Counted from the first letter of the stretch, positions 1-12,245 are shown. The stretch: 64,000 nucleotides of DNA from Clostridia bacterium (GCA_029068165.1 JAIEDA010000004.1:1-64000), one strand, 5' to 3'. Notes: generated by a model from the letters alone, not told the origin. Numbers and translations are program-made.

Positions 1-69
1 AGCCTTTCAGGCTGCTTCACGACAACTTCCTAAAATATAAACTATATGAAGTAAAATTTCAACTGTTGT

Positions 70-225
70 TTAAATTTCGGAAAATTCGTCTTTGCCTACT
101 CCGCACATCGGACACTGAAAATCTTCATCCAATTCTTCCCACTTCGTTCCTTCCGGAATATCAAGAACTTCGCAGCCGCTTTCGTCGTTGTATATCCAGC
201 CGCATACGTTGCAAATATGCTTCAT
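70..225 (-). CDS. Rubredoxin (51 aa; below the cutoff of the ORF track)
   Basis: Minus-strand translation MKHICNVCGWIYNDESGCEVLDIPEGTKWEELDEDFQCPMCGVGKDEFSEI has the two CxxCG rubredoxin knuckles. Confidence 0.9.
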   Translation of the reverse strand: MKHICNVCGWIYNDESGCEVLDIPEGTKWEELDEDFQCPMCGVGKDEFSEI

Positions 226-394
226 ACTTACGTTTACCTCCTTATAAAAAGCTGTTTGAAATTTCGTCGGTTGCCGCGCAACGCTTTTCCCCGACGTATA
301 GATTATTAAAGTTTTTGCTCCGTTATAAACGGTTATCGCTCAAGAAAATTCATTTTGCTTGCATTTTAATCAGCCGCCATAGTACAATACTGTT

Positions 395-1117
395 ATGGAA
401 ACGAGAATAGACGACCTAGAGTGTAACGGACTTAAGATAAAGCAGTACGTAGACGGATACCGATTTACGTCTGACGCGGTACTGCTCGCCAATCTTACGC
501 GTTGCTCGGCGGGCGATACGATAGTAGACTTCGGTTGCGGGGGCGGCGTTATTTCGCTGCTGTTGACGGCAAAACTGCCCTGCAAAAAAGTCGTAGGCAT
601 AGAGCTTCAAGAGGACGTCGCTCGACTTGCCAAAGAAAACGTAGAGCTTAACAATCTTCAAGACAAGATTACGATTCTCAACGCCGATATTCTCAACGCT
701 CCCGACCTGCTTGGAAAAGAGAGCGTAGAAGTAGTCGTATGCAATCCTCCCTACTTTGCGAAATCAAGCGGCGATAAGCGCGAAAGTCCTCAAGTTGCGC
801 TATCCCGTCACGAAAGCACTTGCGACCTTGCGGGGTTTATTAAAAGCGCAAGCGCAATACTCAAATACGGCGGAGAGTTTTATCTCATTCACAAGACTAG
901 CCGTATGGCTGAAGTTGTGAGCGAATGTAGTCAAGCCAACTTGATTGCCAAAAATCTCACGCTTATTTTCCCCAAGTTTTCTAAAAAAGCCGATACCTTC
1001 GTACTAAGGTGCAAAAAATACGGCAAACACGGACTAGACGTCGATAAGCTGACAGTATACGACGAAGACGGTAAAATGACCGAAGAAGCCGCCGCGCTTT
1101 ACAATAAAAAGCTATAG
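395..1117 (+). CDS. tRNA1(Val) (adenine37-N6)-methyltransferase-like SAM methyltransferase
   Basis: DFGCGGGVISLLL SAM motif and NPPY motif; 240 aa; TrmN6/YfiC-like layout. Confidence 0.8.
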   Translation: METRIDDLECNGLKIKQYVDGYRFTSDAVLLANLTRCSAGDTIVDFGCGGGVISLLLTAKLPCKKVVGIELQEDVARLAKENVELNNLQDKITILNADILNAPDLLGKESVEVVVCNPPYFAKSSGDKRESPQVALSRHESTCDLAGFIKSASAILKYGGEFYLIHKTSRMAEVVSECSQANLIAKNLTLIFPKFSKKADTFVLRCKKYGKHGLDVDKLTVYDEDGKMTEEAAALYNKKL

Positions 1118-1265
1118 TTTCCGCTTACGCTAAATTTTACGCGATATTTTGGTATCCAAATACAACTCCCCGCGCCGACGTAGAACACCCAAAGACGACG
1201 TTAAGCAACTATTACAGTCTACTGGAAATATCCAATATCGTATTTGCGAATTTATTTTCGCCTAA

Positions 1266-1298
1266 AGTAAAAAAAGAGGTAAATCCTCTTTTTTTACT
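1266..1298. terminator. Bidirectional Rho-independent terminator
   Basis: agtaaaaaaagagg-taaat-cctctttttttact, perfect stem with A/T tracts. Confidence 0.8.
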
Positions 1299-1320
1299 AT
1301 GATACCGATTTTTGAAGAAT

Positions 1321-1527
1321 CTATTCGTCGTCTTTCATCCCCAACATATAGTCGGTAGATTTTCCAAACAAATTGCTTAAATCAATAAGGGATTGATAAC
1401 TTGGTTCTTTTACGCCTCTCTCCCAGTTGCTGATAGAAACTTGGGAAACTTGCATATACTTTGCTAGGTATTCCTGATTATACCCGTTGAGCAAACGTTG
1501 CTCTTTTAATCTCTCTGCAAACTTCAT
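1321..1527 (-). CDS. XRE-family helix-turn-helix regulator
   Basis: LKEQRLLNGYNQEYLAKYMQVSQVSISNWERG; GGAGG Shine-Dalgarno upstream. Confidence 0.85.
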   Translation of the reverse strand: MKFAERLKEQRLLNGYNQEYLAKYMQVSQVSISNWERGVKEPSYQSLIDLSNLFGKSTDYMLGMKDDE

Positions 1528-1555
1528 ATTCTTACCTCCATAGTAACATATATTT

Positions 1556-2227
1556 TTAGATCAACTTTCGCCAATCTACGCTTTTCTCGTCAAAATTTGC
1601 AAGCGTGTCTATCAAAAGTTCCACGTCTACGCTTTCTTTAGTTTTTTTACTTACGCTCTCAAGCTTCAACTTTATTTCGTTGATTACGTCCATCATTCCC
1701 AATTTGAAACAATCGAGCAACTTTTGTATGAACGGAAAGCAACCGTAGTACTCGCCAACGCAATTAAACAACGCGCAAGTTATCGCGCTCGCAAGGTCCT
1801 CGTAAGGCATACCGCTGTCCACGTTGGAAAAGTCTACGCCCATTACTCTTCCGTCTTTTATCAAATAATTCCTAAAATCAAGGTTCTTCATCACGCAGTC
1901 GGTGAATGAATAGATCATTTGCAAAAAGATAGACAGGCGGCTTGCAAGCAATTCCATCGTTTGAGTATCGTCGTTCATAGTCGCGAGCTTAAATACTTCG
2001 TTGAAATTATCGCCTTCCAAATATTCGTATAGGACTTTGTTGCCTTCGCGTTCTATCACTTGCGGCGCATATCCCGTCATCGATACTTTTTTTACGATAT
2101 CCACTTCTTTATCGGCGGCAAGTTCGTCGGGATAAACTTTCAGGATAAAAAAATCCCCCTGACTCTTTACCTTATACACCTCTTTGTCTTTAGCCGACAA
2201 AGTGGCTACCATTTCATAATTTCTCAT
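1556..2227 (-). CDS. Aminoglycoside-phosphotransferase/choline-kinase-like protein
   Basis: Kinase-like N-lobe (FFILKVYP) and VMGVDFSNVDSGMPYEDLA catalytic/metal-like region. Confidence 0.55.
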   Translation of the reverse strand: MRNYEMVATLSAKDKEVYKVKSQGDFFILKVYPDELAADKEVDIVKKVSMTGYAPQVIEREGNKVLYEYLEGDNFNEVFKLATMNDDTQTMELLASRLSIFLQMIYSFTDCVMKNLDFRNYLIKDGRVMGVDFSNVDSGMPYEDLASAITCALFNCVGEYYGCFPFIQKLLDCFKLGMMDVINEIKLKLESVSKKTKESVDVELLIDTLANFDEKSVDWRKLI

Positions 2228-2351
2228 AATTTACGCTTGTATTATACTCTATTATTATAAGTTTAGTCAATATCTAATCAAAAATTTGAGCAATTTGTTA
2301 AAACTTTCCTTAATAATACGATTAGTTTTAACTTTATCTTTACTTTACGAC

Positions 2352-2381
2352 AAAAAACGGCTTTTTCAAAAAGCCGTTTTT
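2352..2381 (-). terminator. Terminator of the metal ATPase operon
   Basis: aaaaaacggctttttcaaaaagccgttttt hairpin. Confidence 0.75.
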
Positions 2382-2388
2382 GCAATCT

Positions 2389-2547
2389 TTAAAAATCTTC
2401 GTCGTCGTAAAAACCGTCAATCTCTTCTTCGTCAATCGCGCAACCGTCCGTTGCAAATACGATTTTGTTCCAATATCCGCGACAACGTTTAAGATATTCG
2501 TTGGTAGCTTGAGCGTAAGGGCAGCTTTCGCAACAATAATCTATCGT
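2389..2547 (-). CDS. Putative small Cys-rich acidic protein with non-canonical start
   Basis: Open frame (T-I-)DYCCESCPYAQATNEYLKRCRGYWNKIVFATDGCAIDEEEIDGFYDDEDF* directly after an AAAGGAGG SD. No ATG/GTG/TTG in frame; only ACG or ATA. Confidence 0.45.
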   Translation of the reverse strand, partial: TIDYCCESCPYAQATNEYLKRCRGYWNKIVFATDGCAIDEEEIDGFYDDEDF

Positions 2548-4763
2548 TTACCGCCTCCTTTTTGCTTTCTTGCTTTTTTGAGAAGGCGCATAGAGTTAAG
2601 TATCGTCAAAAGACATACGCCAACGTCGGCGACTACCGCCAACCACATAAGGGGGTCGACAAACATACAAACCGCCATTATCGCAAACTTGAAGCCCAGC
2701 GCCATTACGATATTTTCAACGATGATTTTCTTCGTCTTTTTCGCCACGTCGAACGCGTCGTTCAAGCGGTCGATATTGCCGCCTATAAGCACCATATCGC
2801 TTGCTTCTACGCTTGCGTCGTTGCCCATACCGCTTACGCAAACTCCTATGCTTGCCGTTTTGATAGCGGGAGCGTCGTTGAGTCCGTCGCCGACGAACAT
2901 AACTCTTTTGCCCTCCCCTATCTTCGTCTTGACGTATTCGCTCTTATCTTGAGGCATCAGCGAAGCCGCGTAGCCGTCGACGCCCAACTCTTCTTTGACT
3001 TGACTTGCAACGGCGTCGTTGTCGCCCGTGAGCATAGTCGTGACTATTCCCCTTGCTTTCAAATCGCTTATTACGGCTTTAGACTTTTCGCGTATCTTGT
3101 CGGCAATGCCGAAGTATCCTAAATACTCGCCGTCGTAAGCTACGTAAACTACGCTGTATATCCTGTTTATCTCAGTATAATCGTTTACGCCGTACTCGTC
3201 GAGAAGCTTAGCGTTTCCGCATAGCGCCGGTTTGCCGTCTATCTCGCATATCAATCCCTTACCCGCGATTTCTTTAACGTTTTTCGCCGTACTCTTACTG
3301 TTGCAATACTCGGCAATACACTTAGCTATCGGGTGGTTGGAAGAATTTTCGCAAGCGCCGGCTACGGAGAGCAAGAGTTCTTTGTCCTTTGCGTAAATTT
3401 CCTTTACTTCTAGTTTGCCTTCGGTCAACGTGCCGGTCTTGTCAAAACATACTTCGTCGACGCCGTTAAGAAGTTCAAGATAATTTCCGCCTTTCACAAG
3501 CACGCCTCGCCTCGAAGCGCTGCCAATTCCGCCAAAGTAAGTCAGCGGAGTGGATATGACCAAAGCGCATGGACAGGATATTACCAAGAATACCAAGCCT
3601 TTCTTGATTGCCTCGATATAAGTTACGCTTGAAACTAAAGGCAAGAATACCGATATTATCAATGCGAGCGCAAAGACTATGGGAGTATATACCTTTGCAA
3701 ATTTGCGTACGAATTTTTCAGCTTTCGGCTTCTTTTGCTGAGCCTCTTCGACAAGTTTGAGTATCTTGGATATCGTAGCGTCTTTCTCTTCTTTTTCTAC
3801 CTCGATATAAATCGCGTTGTCGAGATTTATCGTGCCGCCCAAAATCTCGTCGCCCGCTTTTTTCTCCACGGGTATACTCTCGCCTGTAAGTTTTGAATAG
3901 TCAAACGACGAAGCGCCTTCTATTACCTTACCGTCGACCGGCGTCTTTTCGCCAACTTTTACTAGTACTTTGTCGCCTATCTTCAATGACGAAGTTTCCA
4001 CCAAAGCCGTACTTCCGTCCGCCAAGACTAAGTTGGACTTTTCAACCTTTATATCAAGCAATTCTCCTATGCTCTTTTTTGACTTGCGCACGGAAATTCC
4101 TTGTATGGTTTCGCCCAACGTATAGAGCAGCATAACCATTACGCCCTCGGCGAACTCGCCTATGCAAAACGCTCCGATTGCGGCGACGTTCATAAGCGTA
4201 TTCTCGTTGAAAATATCCTTTTCCAATATTCCCTTAAAGCCTTCGACTACGCTCTTCCAAGCCACAGCCGCAAAAGCGACTATATACAGCGCTAGATAAA
4301 GCCAAAAAAGCTTCTCTCCCGCTATATTGCTGACAACCAACGCGGCAATCAAAAAGACCGCGGATATTATAAGACATATCAATTCGCCCTTATCGACTTG
4401 CCATATCTTTTGTTTTTTATCTATCTTTATAGGAGAATCGTCGCAACAAGCGCACCCGTGACCGTGCTCGTGTTCGTGGTGATCGTGGTCGTGATGCCCG
4501 TGACAACAACAATCGCCGCGTTCGTGACCGTGACTATGCTTATGCTCGCTGTGTTCGCAACTCTCGTGATGACAACATTCTTCGTGGTCAGCGTGATTAT
4601 GTTGATGCTCACGCTCGTGACTACAGCAATCGCCGTGTTCGTGACCGTGGCTATGCTTATGCTCGCCGTGTTCGCAACGCTCGTGATGACAACATTCTTC
4701 ACGCTCGTCGTGATTATGCTCGCAACAATCCAATTCTTTGGACAACTTTTCTTCGTCTTTCAT
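2541..4763 (-). CDS. P1B-type heavy-metal translocating ATPase (Zn/Cd/Pb-like) with His/Cys-rich N-terminal repeats
   Basis: CPC motif (SCPCALVIS), DKTGTLTEG, NHPIAK, GDGLNDAPA, C-terminal DVGVCLLTILNSMRLL. Start placed at MKDEEKL after GGAGGGTT rather than at the ORF-track start. Confidence 0.9.
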   Translation of the reverse strand: MKDEEKLSKELDCCEHNHDEREECCHHERCEHGEHKHSHGHEHGDCCSHEREHQHNHADHEECCHHESCEHSEHKHSHGHERGDCCCHGHHDHDHHEHEHGHGCACCDDSPIKIDKKQKIWQVDKGELICLIISAVFLIAALVVSNIAGEKLFWLYLALYIVAFAAVAWKSVVEGFKGILEKDIFNENTLMNVAAIGAFCIGEFAEGVMVMLLYTLGETIQGISVRKSKKSIGELLDIKVEKSNLVLADGSTALVETSSLKIGDKVLVKVGEKTPVDGKVIEGASSFDYSKLTGESIPVEKKAGDEILGGTINLDNAIYIEVEKEEKDATISKILKLVEEAQQKKPKAEKFVRKFAKVYTPIVFALALIISVFLPLVSSVTYIEAIKKGLVFLVISCPCALVISTPLTYFGGIGSASRRGVLVKGGNYLELLNGVDEVCFDKTGTLTEGKLEVKEIYAKDKELLLSVAGACENSSNHPIAKCIAEYCNSKSTAKNVKEIAGKGLICEIDGKPALCGNAKLLDEYGVNDYTEINRIYSVVYVAYDGEYLGYFGIADKIREKSKAVISDLKARGIVTTMLTGDNDAVASQVKEELGVDGYAASLMPQDKSEYVKTKIGEGKRVMFVGDGLNDAPAIKTASIGVCVSGMGNDASVEASDMVLIGGNIDRLNDAFDVAKKTKKIIVENIVMALGFKFAIMAVCMFVDPLMWLAVVADVGVCLLTILNSMRLLKKARKQKGGGKR

Positions 4764-4771
4764 AAACCCTC

Positions 4772-5056
4772 CTAGATTTTGGAATAATACTCTACGGCAA
4801 CTTGAAGTTTGTCGAGCATTTCCTTGACGTTGCCGCTCTCTATACTGTCGACAACGCAATGGTTTATGTGGTGCGAAAGCAAGTCCTTAGCAACTCCCTC
4901 CAACGCTTTCGTTATCGCCGACAACTGCACGAGTATGTCCTCGCAAGTTCTCTCTTCCTGCACCATCTTTGTTACGCCTCTTACTTGCCCCTCTACCCTT
5001 GATAGCTTAGAAGTAAGTTTTTTCGTCAATTCGCATCCGTCGTGTTTACAATCCAT
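4772..5056 (-). CDS. CsoR/RcnR/FrmR-family metal-sensing repressor
   Basis: MDCKHDGCELTKKLTSKLSRVEGQVRGVTKMVQEERTCEDILVQLSAITKALEGVAKDLLSHHINHCV with CsoR-like Cys...His-x3-Cys; AGGAAA SD. The ORF-track start (5170) lies in the promoter. Confidence 0.88.
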   Translation of the reverse strand: MDCKHDGCELTKKLTSKLSRVEGQVRGVTKMVQEERTCEDILVQLSAITKALEGVAKDLLSHHINHCVVDSIESGNVKEMLDKLQVAVEYYSKI

Positions 5057-5111
5057 ACCTATTTCCTTTCCCGACATCTTCTCGTCAAAATTCTCTACGG
5101 AAAATACCGAG

Positions 5112-5160
5112 TACCCCCTAGGGGTATAATCTTTTTTCTCTATTATACCCCCAGGGGGTA
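5112..5160 (-). promoter_or_regulatory. Two CsoR-type operators
   Basis: taccccctaggggta (5112-5126) and perfect palindrome tacccccAgggggta (5146-5160). Confidence 0.85.
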
Positions 5161-5170
5161 TTGTTGTCAA
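5142..5170 (-). promoter_or_regulatory. Consensus promoter of the metal operon
   Basis: Minus strand TTGACA-N17-TATAAT; the 17-bp spacer contains most of the second operator. Confidence 0.85.
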
Positions 5171-5251
5171 GAGTTTTTTGCAAAATTTTCAATTTTTTAT
5201 TAATACAATTTATTCGGACTGGATGTTAGCTTGTTATACGGTGACTTAATT

Positions 5252-5563
5252 TTATTTTATAGAAATGCCAATCATAACAGTTTGACCTTGAGTATTGTTC
5301 CACACGGAATGAGGAATATTGCCGTCCACTAAAAAAGATTCGTCTTTTTTGACGATAACTTCTCTTTCGCCAAGCGAAATTTTAGCTTCGCCTTGAGTGA
5401 CGATAAATAGATGGGAATGTTCGTGAGTATGTTGCTCGCTCGGTCCTCCGCCGTATACGTCGATATAGGCAATCGAACCGTCTATTATTTGCCCTAGATC
5501 GTCAAAGAGTTTTTTAGCAAGAAAATTTACGTGATTGGGCGGCGTAATAAATTGTTTTTTCAT
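5252..5563 (-). CDS. Cupin-domain protein
   Basis: EQHTHEHSHLFIVTQGEAKISLGEREVIVKKDESFLVDGNIPHSVWN cupin motifs; AAAGGAG SD. Confidence 0.8.
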   Translation of the reverse strand: MKKQFITPPNHVNFLAKKLFDDLGQIIDGSIAYIDVYGGGPSEQHTHEHSHLFIVTQGEAKISLGEREVIVKKDESFLVDGNIPHSVWNNTQGQTVMIGISIK

Positions 5564-5760
5564 TTTATCTCCTTTGGCGTATACAAAGCCAAACGTAATG
5601 AATATCTCATTACGATTTTACTAATTCTAATTTCTATAAAGTTTGTGAAACGTTTTGATTTCGCTACGATTGATATTGACTAAAAAATAGCTTTTCAAGC
5701 GTAGTATACCGAGCCGCCGCTTCTCTTTTTACGACGGCTCTGAATTTTAACAAAGTTGCC

Positions 5761-7137
5761 TTATCTCTCCAAAGACGGCAAACTGTTGAAACCTATTTCC
5801 AAGTCTTTGTCCGTTGGGATATAGTCGGTCATTTTGCCCTCGATAAATTCCGAGTAGGCTTTCATATCGAAGTAGCCAGTTCCGGTTAATCCGAAGAGTA
5901 TCGTCTTAGCTTCGCCGCTTTCTTTGCACTTGAGCGCTTCGTCTATCGCGCCCTTGATAGCGTGCGAGGATTCGGGGGCGGGCAAAATGGTTTCGCACCT
6001 TGCAAACTGCAATGCCGCCTCAAAGACTTTCGACTGCTCGTACGCCACCGCTTCCATATAGCCGTCGTGATATAGCTTTGAAAGTATCGGCGACATACCG
6101 TGGTATCTCAAACCGCCCGCGTGGTTTGCCGACGGAATAAATCCGCTGCCGAGCGTATACATCTTGGCAAGAGGAGTAATCTTTCCCGTATCGCAAAAAT
6201 CGTACGCGTACTTACCTCTTGTAAACGACGGACAGGACGCAGGCTCTACCGCTACGAAACGAGTATTAGGCTTCTTGCCGTTGAGTTTATCCTGCATAAA
6301 CGGAGCGATAAGACCGCCGAGGTTGGAGCCGCCGCCCGCGCAACCTACTACCACGTCGGGGTATTCTCCAAGTATCTCCATTGCCTTTTTGCTCTCTAAG
6401 CCTATAATCGATTGGTGAAGCAAAACTTGGTTGAGCACGCTGCCGAGCACGTATCTACAGTTGGGGGTGGTGACCGCCTTTTCCACAGCTTCGGAAATAG
6501 CGCAACCCAAAGAGCCTGTCGTGTTAGGGTTCTCGGCAAGAATTTTCCTACCCACTTCGGTAGTGTCGGAAGGACTGGGAATTACGTTGCCGTTGAAGAC
6601 TTGCATTACCGCTTTTCTAAACGGCTTTTGCTCGTAAGATACCTTAACCATAAAAATATTGAGCGGAAGTCCGAAATACGAGCAAGCTTCCGACAAAGCC
6701 GTGCCCCATTGTCCCGCGCCCGTTTCGGTAGTAAGCGAGGTTAAGCCTTGCTCCTTAGCGTAGTACGCCTGCGCTATAGCCGAGTTGAGCTTGTGACTTC
6801 CCGACGTGTTGTTGCCCTCGAATTTATAGTATATCTTAGCGGGAGTTCCCAACGCCTTTTCAAGGTTGTACGCCCTACAAAGCGGCGACGGTCTATATAT
6901 CTTGTACATATCCAAAATCTCTTCGGGAATGTCTATATATCTAGTCTTCTCGTCCAACTCTTGATGAGCGAGCTTTTTACAAAATATAGGATACAGTTCC
7001 TCTTCCGTAACCGGCTTACCCGTAGCGGGATTAAGCAACGGGTCGGGCTGCTCCTTCATATCCGCTCTTAGATTGTACCATTGCGTAGGCATTTGCTCCT
7101 CCGTCAAATAAAACCTGTGCGGAATTTTCTTTTCCAT
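5761..7137 (-). CDS. trpB: TrpB-like PLP enzyme (tryptophan synthase beta chain, TrpB2 type)
   Basis: NNTSGSHKLNSAIAQAYYA PLP-lysine region, CAGGGSNLGG; 458 aa; preceded by a Trp T-box. Confidence 0.9.
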   Translation of the reverse strand: MEKKIPHRFYLTEEQMPTQWYNLRADMKEQPDPLLNPATGKPVTEEELYPIFCKKLAHQELDEKTRYIDIPEEILDMYKIYRPSPLCRAYNLEKALGTPAKIYYKFEGNNTSGSHKLNSAIAQAYYAKEQGLTSLTTETGAGQWGTALSEACSYFGLPLNIFMVKVSYEQKPFRKAVMQVFNGNVIPSPSDTTEVGRKILAENPNTTGSLGCAISEAVEKAVTTPNCRYVLGSVLNQVLLHQSIIGLESKKAMEILGEYPDVVVGCAGGGSNLGGLIAPFMQDKLNGKKPNTRFVAVEPASCPSFTRGKYAYDFCDTGKITPLAKMYTLGSGFIPSANHAGGLRYHGMSPILSKLYHDGYMEAVAYEQSKVFEAALQFARCETILPAPESSHAIKGAIDEALKCKESGEAKTILFGLTGTGYFDMKAYSEFIEGKMTDYIPTDKDLEIGFNSLPSLER

Positions 7138-7165
7138 TTTCGTATCCTCCTAGTTTTTCAATAAT

Positions 7166-7400
7166 AAAAAAAATCCTGTCCCTTATAAATCGGGACAAGA
7201 TTTGCAAATTTCAATCTTGCTTGTAAGCCACCCTAATGCGCCATCACGCATCTTCCCACTGACGAGGGGATTCCGTCAAACATTACTTTGCCCTCAAAAG
7301 TCCATTCGCTATCTCGCTACTCATTGCTTCTCACCGACCGCAATTCTCTGTAAAGCCGCTTGTAGATAGGTACTCTTCTTTCTCTACGGTTTTGTGAACC
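7166..7400 (-). ncRNA. T-box leader, tryptophan (UGG specifier)
   Basis: Minus-strand Stem I signature GCGGTCGGTGAGAAGC, specifier GAA-TGG-A (7302-7304), T-box AGGGTGGC (7227-7234), terminator ATCTTGTCCC...GGGACAGGAT-T8 (7166-7203). Confidence 0.9.
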
Positions 7401-7428
7401 TAGTCACTTTTCAGTTGTCTATAACACT

Positions 7429-7457
7429 ATATTACGCTTTCAAAAGCGTTTTGTCAA
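7429..7457 (-). promoter_or_regulatory. Promoter of the T-box/trpB transcript
   Basis: TTGACA-N17-TAATAT on the minus strand; spacer holds palindrome ACGCTTTTGAAAGCGT. Confidence 0.65.
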
Positions 7458-7483
7458 CAGGTTTTTCAAATTTATTTTCACAG

Positions 7484-10561
<3,078 letters not shown>

Positions 10562-10662
10562 TTATATTTATCTCATAGAATACGTCTATTATATTATAGC
10601 ATATTATATTAACGTTGCCAACCCCAAATTACGCAATTTTTTTTGATTGATTTTTTTACAAT

Positions 10663-11538
10663 TCATATAATTTCCTGCAAACGTTTTAAAAAAATCTCCG
10701 CGGATTTAGGAAATACTTGATACTTCTTCCACGCTATATCGAGATGAGATATAAGTTGCGGATAAAGCGGTCTAAAACACAAATTACTGTTTCCGTCAGT
10801 TTTGATTATTTTGTCTAGACATAGAGCATAACCTATCCCCTCTTCAACAAGAATTGAAGCATTATACAATAGATTGTAAGTTGCTACGATATTTAGTTCT
10901 TCCGCGCTCTTGCGAAACCAATCCGCTATAATGCTTTTACCCAAAGAATGTTTGGAGCGAATAAGCGGTTTATCCCATAAATCTTCGGGCGCGATATATT
11001 CCTTTTCGGCAAGCGGACTGTCTTTGCGCATAAGCACTCCCCAAGTATCGGTAAGAGGCAAACGAAGATAATCGTATTTAGAAAGGTCGGCAGGCTCAAT
11101 AAAAATACCAAAGTCTATAAGTCCTTTGTCGAGTTTTTCGGAAACTGCTTCCATATCGCCGCTAAACAAATGGAATCGCACTTTCGGATATTCGCTTTGG
11201 ACGGAACGCGCCGCTTTAGCGATAAGTCCCATTGCGTAGCTTTCTCCGCCGCCGATATAAACGTCTCCGCTTATCTCGGTTATAGGCGTATTAAGTTCGG
11301 CTTCCGTTTGATTGTACAACTCAACAATTTCTTCCGCGCGTTTACGAAGCAAAAGTCCCGTTTGCGTAAGCGTTATTTTACGCGCGCCGCGAATAAAGAG
11401 TTGCTGCCCTATTTCTCTCTCAAGATTTTGCATTTGCCTAGATAAATTGGGTTGAGTAATAAATAACGCCTCCGCCGCTTTAGATACGCTTTGCTCTCTT
11501 GCTACTGCCAAAAAATATTTTAATTCCCTTAATTCCAT
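10663..11538 (-). CDS. LysR-family transcriptional regulator
   Basis: MELRELKYFLAVAREQSVSKAAEALFITQPNLSRQMQNLE HTH; start reset to 11538. Confidence 0.92.
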   Translation of the reverse strand: MELRELKYFLAVAREQSVSKAAEALFITQPNLSRQMQNLEREIGQQLFIRGARKITLTQTGLLLRKRAEEIVELYNQTEAELNTPITEISGDVYIGGGESYAMGLIAKAARSVQSEYPKVRFHLFSGDMEAVSEKLDKGLIDFGIFIEPADLSKYDYLRLPLTDTWGVLMRKDSPLAEKEYIAPEDLWDKPLIRSKHSLGKSIIADWFRKSAEELNIVATYNLLYNASILVEEGIGYALCLDKIIKTDGNSNLCFRPLYPQLISHLDIAWKKYQVFPKSAEIFLKRLQEII

Positions 11539-11671
11539 ATTGCGCCGCCTTTTTATGCAGTATATCACAAAAATAGTATGCCTGTCAATTATGGGTAAGC
11601 GATAAAATATAAGCATTTGACATACTAAGATATATCTAATAAAATATCAGTATAGGTACAAGGAGGCGATT

Positions 11672-12241
11672 ATGAATACGGTACAGTTCAAAGAAGAAAT
11701 GAAAAAGAAGACGTATATCGTTGCCAAATCCGAATCGCACTTACACATGCACGAAATGGCTCAAAAAGCGCGAAGGATTACAATGAATATGAATAATGCT
11801 TTTCATACAAATGAGGAATTGCGCGATTTATTTTCTCAGCTTATAGGCAAAGCGGTCGACGACGGTTTTGGACTGTTCCCGCCGTTTTATACCGATTACG
11901 GACAAAATATCTCAGTAGGTAAAAACGTGTTCATCAATTCGGGATGTTGCTTTCAGGATCAGGGCGGCATAGAAATCGGAGATAACGTTCTTATAGGTCA
12001 ACAAGTCGTATTGGCTACGTTAAATCACGATTTACTACCCGAAAATCGCGCAAATATGTCGCCCGCCCCGATAAAAATTGGCAACGACGTTTGGATAGGC
12101 GCGCACGCAACTATTCTTTCGGGAGTAACTATCAACAACGGATCGGTTGTAGCCGCGGGCGCGGTTGTGACGAAAGACGTGCCTGAAAACACGGTCGTAG
12201 CGGGAGTCCCCGCAAAAATTATAAAAACTATTAAGGAGTAA
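11672..12241 (+). CDS. Sugar O-acetyltransferase (left-handed beta-helix)
   Basis: Hexapeptide repeats and [26 protein letters not shown]. Confidence 0.9.
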   Translation: MNTVQFKEEMKKKTYIVAKSESHLHMHEMAQKARRITMNMNNAFHTNEELRDLFSQLIGKAVDDGFGLFPPFYTDYGQNISVGKNVFINSGCCFQDQGGIEIGDNVLIGQQVVLATLNHDLLPENRANMSPAPIKIGNDVWIGAHATILSGVTINNGSVVAAGAVVTKDVPENTVVAGVPAKIIKTIKE

Positions 12242-12245
12242 AAAT

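Noticed and set aside
66-410. 114-aa plus-strand ORF at the window start
   Set aside because: Antisense to the rubredoxin gene and overlaps the promoter of the methyltransferase.
4398-4775. Long antisense ORFs (125 aa and 91 aa) over the His-rich ATPase N-terminus
   Set aside because: Low-complexity Val/Thr/Met composition is a by-product of the antisense of His/Cys codons; the P1B-ATPase frame explains the region.
4772-5170. ORF-track start of the CsoR-like gene (MTTIPPGGIIEKKDYTPRG...)
   Set aside because: That segment contains the TATAAT box and both operators; translation from MDCKHDG with an SD fits better.
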